Position numbers and translations under genes: made by a program. 11,939 nucleotides of DNA from Bacteroidota bacterium (GTDB lineage Bacteria; Bacteroidota; Bacteroidia; Chitinophagales; Chitinophagaceae), in the NCBI GenBank assembly GCA_023436425.1, contig JAEZJD010000165.1, forward strand, positions 1 through 11,939, in the 5' to 3' direction. Below are positions 7,519 through 11,939 of this stretch, piece by piece (the first letter of the stretch is position 1; each line of letters starts with the position of its first letter). The notes beneath the pieces were generated by a model. That model saw nothing but the letters and a program-made list of their open reading frames with translations. It was not told where the DNA came from and made no database searches.

Positions 7519-7538
7519 ATCAGCAGAGGTGATTAACG

Positions 7539-8372
7539 TCAGGCTTTCTCTTTCTTTAGAAAATTCATTAAAACAACAAGTGCAACACCTGCAATGACAA
7601 ATGCAATAGCAATGATGTGCAGCTTGCCGGCAAGAAAGAATTTTTTGCTGGGATCACGTTCCAGCGCAAGAAAGATAATGTCTCTTGAGAGCTTCGCCAT
7701 TGACGCGGAATCGGTGGTGAACCCGCCGCTTTCGTTGTATTTCAGAGAATGATAATAACCTCTGATGTTGCGCTTTTTATCAATTAAAACAAAGACATCC
7801 GTGTGAGCAAAGCTGCTGTCAACCAACCCGCCATCTTCAGCAGGAAGTCTCATTTCATTTATCGAAAGATCATAAATCTGCTTTTTGTCGCCGGTGAGCA
7901 GCCACCAGTTTTGTGGATCAATTTGAAAACGGTCTGCCCACTTTTTTAGCTCTGCAACACTATCGCGTTCCGGATCAATGCTAAATGAAAGAAACTGAAT
8001 GAAATCAGGATCGCGGTTGCCGACTTTTTCAGAACTTCTGATGGACTCCTGCAACGCTTTCATATTTTTCGTAAGCGTTGGACAAATAGTGGGGCAGTGT
8101 GTAAAAAAGAAGTTTGCAACTACAAGCTTTTGCGGAATATCGCTCCAGCTGACTTTTTTTCCAAGTTGATTTGTCAATTGAAAATCACTGATCTTATGCC
8201 AAACGGTGTCAATGTATCGCTTTCCTTTTTTTGTAATAACAATAGTAGAATCGGGAATGTAATGCGGCGGTGGAATAGCGTCCCTGTCTGTGTAACTCTT
8301 TAAAATAAAATAAGCGGTTAAAGGAAGAAACAACACCAGCAGTATTCCTAAAACAGCTTTCTTATTGATCAC
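7539..8372 (-). CDS. SCO1/SenC family copper-delivery protein for cytochrome oxidase
   Basis: A membrane-anchored thioredoxin-fold protein of the family that delivers copper to the CuA site of cytochrome c oxidase subunit II and/or reduces its cysteines. The family copper ligands are present: C93 and C97 in FFTHCPTICP (C-x3-C) and H190 in FAHTDVFVLID. An N-terminal transmembrane helix at about 6-24 acts as signal anchor. A second hydrophobic segment at about 250-271 is followed by a lysine-rich end (KKEKA); a C-terminal helix is not part of the usual single-anchor SCO layout. The 277-residue length is somewhat long because of it. The start is GTG at 8372: the in-frame stop TAA lies only four codons upstream and there is no earlier ATG. 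It follows the subunit IV gene after 131 bases and has its own candidate promoter. Location beside the oxidase genes fits the assembly role. Confidence 0.92.
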   Translation of the reverse strand: MINKKAVLGILLVLFLPLTAYFILKSYTDRDAIPPPHYIPDSTIVITKKGKRYIDTVWHKISDFQLTNQLGKKVSWSDIPQKLVVANFFFTHCPTICPTLTKNMKALQESIRSSEKVGNRDPDFIQFLSFSIDPERDSVAELKKWADRFQIDPQNWWLLTGDKKQIYDLSINEMRLPAEDGGLVDSSFAHTDVFVLIDKKRNIRGYYHSLKYNESGGFTTDSASMAKLSRDIIFLALERDPSKKFFLAGKLHIIAIAFVIAGVALVVLMNFLKKEKA

Positions 8373-8397
8373 AGCAGCAGATTAAATCTTAACTGCG

Positions 8398-8428
8398 CAA
8401 ATGTAGTACAGAGATGTTCAATGGCAGA
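8398..8428 (-). promoter_or_regulatory. Candidate Bacteroidota-type promoter for the SCO gene
   Basis: On the minus strand TCTG (plus 8425-8428) is followed by 19 bases and then TACATTTG (plus 8398-8405), an exact match to the -7 consensus TAnnTTTG. The -33 box has one mismatch to TTTG. The -7 box ends 25 bases before the GTG start at 8372. It sits in the 131-base gap between the subunit IV and SCO genes, the widest intergenic space in the window. This suggests SCO can be transcribed separately from the oxidase operon. Confidence 0.48.
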
Positions 8429-8503
8429 TGTTAAAACAACAGATGAATTACGCCACAACTGGCGGAGTTCTGCTTGCCGAAACGCTATGAATCAGATGGA
8501 ACG

Positions 8504-8926
8504 TTAATGCAGCGGATGAACGGCTGTATCGCCCTCATTCATTGGTTTTGCCATTTCGTGCGTGACAGGAAGATAGCGATTTCGCAATGTTCTGAAAGAA
8601 CTTCCATCCCACAGAAACGCAGTGATAAACCAAACAAACAGCAGCAGCGGTACAACTATCGTCATGATCATATTTCTGATTTCATCACCCAGGTGCATGA
8701 ATATGCTGACGATGTAAAATGCTTTGGCGAGTGAAAGGATGCAAATAAAACCTTTGAACGTCATATGAAGCCACGAGGGCAAGCCGGTAGCTAAATAGTT
8801 TGTAAGCCCCAGTCCAAGTTCGATTAGCGTAATGACAAGCAAAATCCAAAACGTTCTCCAGATCCTCTTGGTACTTGCAGACGGCTCGTGATGCAGTGTT
8901 ACTTCCTGATGCTGTGGATGTTCCAT
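8504..8926 (-). CDS. Cytochrome c oxidase subunit IV family protein (caa3-type, COX4_pro)
   Basis: A small accessory subunit of the terminal oxidase in the inner membrane. It is 140 residues long with three predicted transmembrane helices at about 25-44, 55-78 and 85-106, the layout of the prokaryotic subunit IV family. The segment KAFYIVSIFMHLGDE (68-82) matches the family's typical end of helix 2 (an FMHL motif). Both ends are histidine-rich: positions 3, 6, 12 and 13 near the start, and 123, 137 and 140 near the end. The start is ATG at 8926, 15 bases after the stop of the upstream subunit III gene. It therefore lies in the same transcription unit as ctaD, ctaB and the two subunit III genes. 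The family call rests on topology, the FMHL segment and neighbourhood, since this subunit is weakly conserved. Confidence 0.88.
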   Translation of the reverse strand: MEHPQHQEVTLHHEPSASTKRIWRTFWILLVITLIELGLGLTNYLATGLPSWLHMTFKGFICILSLAKAFYIVSIFMHLGDEIRNMIMTIVVPLLLFVWFITAFLWDGSSFRTLRNRYLPVTHEMAKPMNEGDTAVHPLH

Positions 8927-8941
8927 TTATAATAAATGAGT

Positions 8942-9616
8942 TTAAATAAGATAAAAACAAAGGAATACAAATACCCAAACAAGGTCAACGAAGTGCCAGT
9001 AAAGTCCCACTTTCTCCACCATAAGGTAGTGACCTCTTTTTTCAAACACGCCATTCATCGTCATGATGAGCACTATAGCATTGATAACAACCCCTGAGAA
9101 CACGTGAAAACCATGAAACCCTGTAATGGTGAAAAAGAAGTTTGTGAAGTTTGTCGAGGCTACTGTTCCATCAGCATTTTGGAACGGATTACGTCCCCAC
9201 CATGCTCCTTCGTGATACAGATGCGTCCATTCCCATGCCTGGCAACTTAAAAATGCAAGTCCTCCCACAATAGTCCATGCGAGCCACTTTACAACTCCTT
9301 TTTTGTTTCCGTGATGCCCCTCATGAACAGCCAGCACCATGGTGACAGAACTCATGATCAGAATAAAAGTCATTAAGCTCACAAATGCGAGTGGCAGGTG
9401 AGCATGCCCGGCTCCGGGAAAGGCGTTGAACACTTCATTGGGATCAGGCCAGGAGTTCTGTGAAAAACGTACAGTTCCGTACGAGATCAGCAAAGCTCCA
9501 AAAGTGAAGGTGTCGCTCATCAGGAAGTACCACATCATCAGCTTTCCGTACTCCACATTGAAGGGACTTTTTCCTCCGCTCCACCAGTTTCTAGTTGCCA
9601 CAGCAGTTGTTGCCAT
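8942..9616 (-). CDS. Cytochrome c oxidase subunit III (second of two tandem copies)
   Basis: An integral membrane subunit of the heme-copper oxidase. It is 224 residues long with five predicted helices at about 25-48, 75-97, 108-127, 158-187 and 203-223, the short bacterial form lacking the first two helices of mitochondrial subunit III. Family motifs are QAWEWTHLYHEG (126-137), the glycine/histidine pair in TGFHGFHVFSG (165-175), and the final YWHFVDLVWVFVF (206-218). A hydrophilic loop (about 136-157) separates helices 3 and 4. The start is ATG at 9616, giving an N-terminus with WWSGGKSPFNVEYGKLMMWYF, the usual beginning of this paralogue. It is 70 bases downstream of the other subunit III gene and 15 bases upstream of subunit IV. 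The two subunit III proteins share the C-terminal motifs but differ in length and loops, so they are old paralogues rather than a recent duplication. Confidence 0.93.
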   Translation of the reverse strand: MATTAVATRNWWSGGKSPFNVEYGKLMMWYFLMSDTFTFGALLISYGTVRFSQNSWPDPNEVFNAFPGAGHAHLPLAFVSLMTFILIMSSVTMVLAVHEGHHGNKKGVVKWLAWTIVGGLAFLSCQAWEWTHLYHEGAWWGRNPFQNADGTVASTNFTNFFFTITGFHGFHVFSGVVINAIVLIMTMNGVFEKRGHYLMVEKVGLYWHFVDLVWVFVFLCFYLI

Positions 9617-9686
9617 AGAATCAATTTCTGATTTAACGCTTAATGCCTGAAATCAACATTGTAAAATGAAGCATCAGACTTCGATA

Positions 9687-10253
9687 TTACTTAATCCAAA
9701 TAAAAAAAATCAATAAGTACAACCATAAAACATCAACAAAATGCCAATACGTACTCATTACTTCGTACGGCACAGAGCTATAGTTCTTCGTCTGTCCAAA
9801 ATATTGTTTGATTATGATAATAGCTAATGCTACCACTCCTCCAAGCACGTGTAGTGCGTGCAACCCGAAAATTACATACAAAAACTGCCCAGCACCGGAT
9901 CCTTCAAAATTGACGCCGTGCTTCCACAACCAGCTGAACCCAATCCACTGCAGAATTACAAAAGCAACGCCGAGCAAAAGTGTGGCAATTAACAACAGAC
10001 GAAATTGAGCCATGGACCGGCGCTTAAATGCAACCAGTGATGACTGCAGTGTGATGCTGCTAACGATAAGAACAGCGGTGGAAAACCAAAACACCTTTGG
10101 TGTTTGAACATTTTCCCAACCCGGCTGACCACTTTTCACAATGTATGCACTGGTTAAACCGGCAAACATCATTACGATACTTGCAATTGCCACCCACAAA
10201 GCAAACTTGTGCGGATGAATTCTATTTTGTTGTTGCGTACTCACAATATTCAT
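9687..10253 (-). CDS. Cytochrome c oxidase subunit III (first of two tandem copies)
   Basis: An integral membrane subunit of the terminal oxidase. It is 188 residues long with five predicted helices at about 16-38, 55-75, 84-104, 124-147 and 168-187. Family features are HPHKFALWVAIASIVMMF at the first helix, GLHALHVLGG (130-139), and the closing YWHFVDVLWLYLL (169-181). It is shorter than the neighbouring paralogue because it lacks the long hydrophilic loop between helices 3 and 4. The start is ATG at 10253, 13 bases after the ctaB stop, so it is translated from the same message. Having two subunit III proteins of this kind beside one subunit I is, to my knowledge, normal in Bacteroidota. Whether both sit in one complex cannot be read from sequence. 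Confidence 0.92.
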   Translation of the reverse strand: MNIVSTQQQNRIHPHKFALWVAIASIVMMFAGLTSAYIVKSGQPGWENVQTPKVFWFSTAVLIVSSITLQSSLVAFKRRSMAQFRLLLIATLLLGVAFVILQWIGFSWLWKHGVNFEGSGAGQFLYVIFGLHALHVLGGVVALAIIIIKQYFGQTKNYSSVPYEVMSTYWHFVDVLWLYLLIFFIWIK

Positions 10254-10266
10254 AATCCCACTTTAT

Positions 10267-11208
10267 TTAAATTTTGCTTGCGAGCAAGGCTAATAGCACC
10301 ACAGGCAAGTAAATGTAGCTGCCAAACATCACCCGTCTCGCGGATTTTACATCCATCGCGGTGTACAAGCGAACACATTGGGCAATTAGAAATACATTAG
10401 CCAGCACCACTATCGCGAGACAAATAATTCCCCCGATACCCTCGTAGCTGCACAAGCCGAATACGTAAGGGAGAATGCAAACAGGCAATAACAACAATGC
10501 GTAAATGATTGTCTGCATCGCCGTGAATTTTGTAGGACCATTTTCAGCAGGGAGCAATTTGAAGCCTGCAGTTGTGTAATCCTTGTGCGCAATCCAGGCG
10601 ATAGCCCAAAAATGAGGGAACTGCCACAAAAATTGAATACCGAACAAAATCCAGCCTCCGTAATCTTGCCATCCGTTTGTTGTTTGAAAGATTGCATCAT
10701 TACCTGCTGCCCAGCCGATGAGGCATGGCAACGCACCGGGAAACGCTCCCACCAAAACAGCAATTGCGCTATGCTTTTTTAATGGAGTGTAAACAAACGC
10801 ATATAAAAACCCGCTGAAGATCGCAAGACCGGCACTTAACCAATTGAAGAAAAAGCCAAGGATCATGACCCCAACAAAACCGGTAATCCATGCAAACGTC
10901 CATCCCTCGGCTTCGCTCATTCTGCCGGAAGCGATGGGGCGTGACCCTGTCCGCTTCATTAATGCATCAGTGTTTCTTTCAATTGTTTGGTTCAGCGCAT
11001 TTGCACTGCCTGTCACCAGAAACCCGCCGATGAAAAGCAGCACCAACATACCGAGGTCGAATTCAACCACTTTAGGTGCCAGCAGATAGCTCACAACACT
11101 CGAAAAAACCACCATGATATTTAAAGATGGTTTTGTAAGCGCCAGGTAATCTTTTACCTTACTGGTCTTCAGTCCCGCCTGCGCCGAATGTGTCATGATC
11201 TGCTCCAT
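10267..11208 (-). CDS. ctaB: Protoheme IX farnesyltransferase (heme O synthase)
   Basis: A polytopic membrane prenyltransferase of the UbiA superfamily that converts heme B to heme O by adding a farnesyl group. This is the first step toward the heme A needed by the adjacent oxidase. The first Asp-rich motif is visible as N73-x3-ER-N-x-D81-x3-KRT-x2-RP (73-91). The YTPLKK segment (140-145) and the GA-x-PGALPCLIGW stretch (154-166) match the family. The second conserved motif is AHKDYTTAGFKLLP (207-220). About eight to nine hydrophobic helices span the 313 residues, a usual length. The start is uncertain. ATG at 11208 is the longest option, but a second ATG at 11196, four codons in, is preceded by GGAG at good spacing and would lose nothing conserved. 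It is 45 bases after the subunit I stop and 13 before the next gene. The same gene is also named cyoE in other organisms. Confidence 0.95.
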   Translation of the reverse strand: MEQIMTHSAQAGLKTSKVKDYLALTKPSLNIMVVFSSVVSYLLAPKVVEFDLGMLVLLFIGGFLVTGSANALNQTIERNTDALMKRTGSRPIASGRMSEAEGWTFAWITGFVGVMILGFFFNWLSAGLAIFSGFLYAFVYTPLKKHSAIAVLVGAFPGALPCLIGWAAGNDAIFQTTNGWQDYGGWILFGIQFLWQFPHFWAIAWIAHKDYTTAGFKLLPAENGPTKFTAMQTIIYALLLLPVCILPYVFGLCSYEGIGGIICLAIVVLANVFLIAQCVRLYTAMDVKSARRVMFGSYIYLPVVLLALLASKI

Positions 11209-11253
11209 GTCTGCTATAAAAATTGAACAGTTTACTTTGTTGTGGTTAGAAAA

Positions 11254-11939
11254 TTAATGTTTTGATTCCTCTGGATTTACCGGTTCTATTTGCGAAACAA
11301 AATCTCTTCCATCTTTACCGTAGTCATATGGCCAACGGTGCACTTCCGGAATCTCTCCAGGCCAGTTTCCGTGTCCCGGATTTATTGGCGTGGTCCACTC
11401 AAGTGTTGAAGCATGCCAAGGATTTGTTGTTCTAACTTTTCTTCCTTTAAACATTGAATAAAAGAAGTTGAACACAAACATCAAGTTCACAGCAAAAACG
11501 ATTATCGTTACAATGGAAATCATGCGGTTGAGGTCACCAAACTGATTGAAAGATTTCCATTGTGAGAAGTCGACATACCGTCTGGGCACACCCGCCAATC
11601 CCATATAGTGCATCGGCCAGAAAATTAGATAGGCTCCTGCCAGTGTCACCCAAAAGTGAATGTATCCCAAAGTTGGATTGAGGAAGCGGCCGAACATCTT
11701 TGGAAACCAATGATACACGCCTGCAAACATTCCGAAGAATGCAGCAACACCCATCACCAGGTGAAAGTGAGCGATGATAAAATATGTATCATGCACGTGA
11801 ATATCAATGGTGGAGTTGCCCACCCAAATACCAGTCAATCCGCCCGAGATAAATAAGCTCACAAATCCAATGGCAAAAAGCATTGCAGGAGTAAACCGGA
11901 TATTGCCACGCCAAATAGTTGTGATCCAGTTAAACACTT
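11254..11939 (-). CDS. ctaD: Cytochrome c oxidase subunit I, C-terminal part (cut by the window edge)
   Basis: The catalytic subunit of the heme-copper oxidase, which reduces O2 to water and pumps protons. About the last 227 residues are visible and the frame runs off the right edge. The codon at 11937 is an internal GTG (Val), not a start, because VFNWI is a conserved mid-protein segment. The stretch from visible residue 44 reads IDIHVHDTYFIIAHFHLVMG. H49 and D50 correspond to the Mg-site residues, H57 to the heme a3 ligand and H59 to the low-spin heme ligand. GVPRRYVDF follows the next helix pair. The tail contains NPWHASTLEWTTP, a typical end of this subunit. Four to five transmembrane helices are seen. 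The CuB/tyrosine crosslink region lies outside the window, so the oxidase class is inferred as aa3/caa3 (type A) from the neighbouring genes. The ctaB gene follows after 45 bases. Confidence 0.95.
   Translation of the reverse strand, partial: VFNWITTIWRGNIRFTPAMLFAIGFVSLFISGGLTGIWVGNSTIDIHVHDTYFIIAHFHLVMGVAAFFGMFAGVYHWFPKMFGRFLNPTLGYIHFWVTLAGAYLIFWPMHYMGLAGVPRRYVDFSQWKSFNQFGDLNRMISIVTIIVFAVNLMFVFNFFYSMFKGRKVRTTNPWHASTLEWTTPINPGHGNWPGEIPEVHRWPYDYGKDGRDFVSQIEPVNPEESKH

Noticed and set aside
7518..7534. Inverted repeat AATCA/TGATT after the SCO gene
   Set aside because: Only five base pairs with a seven-base loop and a short T stretch, and it overlaps the eno promoter candidate. Not enough to call a terminator.
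9629..9655. Inverted repeat TGATTT/AAATCA between the two subunit III genes
   Set aside because: Six A/T-rich base pairs with a 15-base loop and no T tract. Too weak to call a terminator or attenuator.
1..11939. CRISPR arrays, tRNA or rRNA genes, insertion sequences, toxin-antitoxin or defence genes
   Set aside because: No direct repeat series, RNA-gene pattern, transposase motif or terminal inverted repeat was seen. The window is filled with housekeeping and respiratory genes.

Overview
The window looks like chromosomal core sequence from an aerobic member of the Bacteroidota, most likely a Chitinophagaceae-like lineage. The evidence is the gene order of the cytochrome oxidase cluster (subunit I, heme farnesyltransferase, two subunit III genes, subunit IV, SCO), the fused outer-membrane barrel protein of a type I associate with this phylum, the general absence of strong Shine-Dalgarno sequences, and candidate promoters of the Bacteroidota form (TTTG-like box, about 19 bases, TAnnTTTG-like box). 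The lineage is inferred from protein families and layout; no rRNA is present.

Layout. A single plus-strand gene, cut by the left edge, occupies 3-2318 and encodes the C-terminal 771 residues of an Omp85/BamA-type barrel protein with an unusual soluble domain in front. All other genes are on the minus strand and converge on it. Read in their own direction (right to left), they are: the 3' part of cytochrome c oxidase subunit I (cut by the right edge), ctaB, two subunit III genes, subunit IV, an SCO1/SenC copper-delivery protein, enolase, an FtsB/DivIC-like division protein, a 77-residue uncharacterised protein, endonuclease III, and a 791-residue protein with a GAF-like segment.

Function. From 7539 to the right edge is a respiratory block. 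It supplies structural subunits I, III and IV of an aa3/caa3-type terminal oxidase, the enzyme that makes its heme O/A precursor (CtaB), and a candidate copper chaperone (SCO). Subunit II and heme A synthase are not in the window. Enolase and the FtsB-like protein form a second unit, separated by a clear intrinsic terminator. The 77-residue gene, nth and the GAF-like gene follow with short spacers.

No gap exceeds about 130 bases. I see no tRNA, rRNA, CRISPR array, insertion sequence or sign of recent transfer. I did not find a convincing new multi-gene system. The least explained items are the CotH/HipA-like motif in the barrel protein, the 791-residue GAF-like protein, the 77-residue protein, the C-terminal membrane anchor of SCO, and a promoter-like element inside the enolase terminator.
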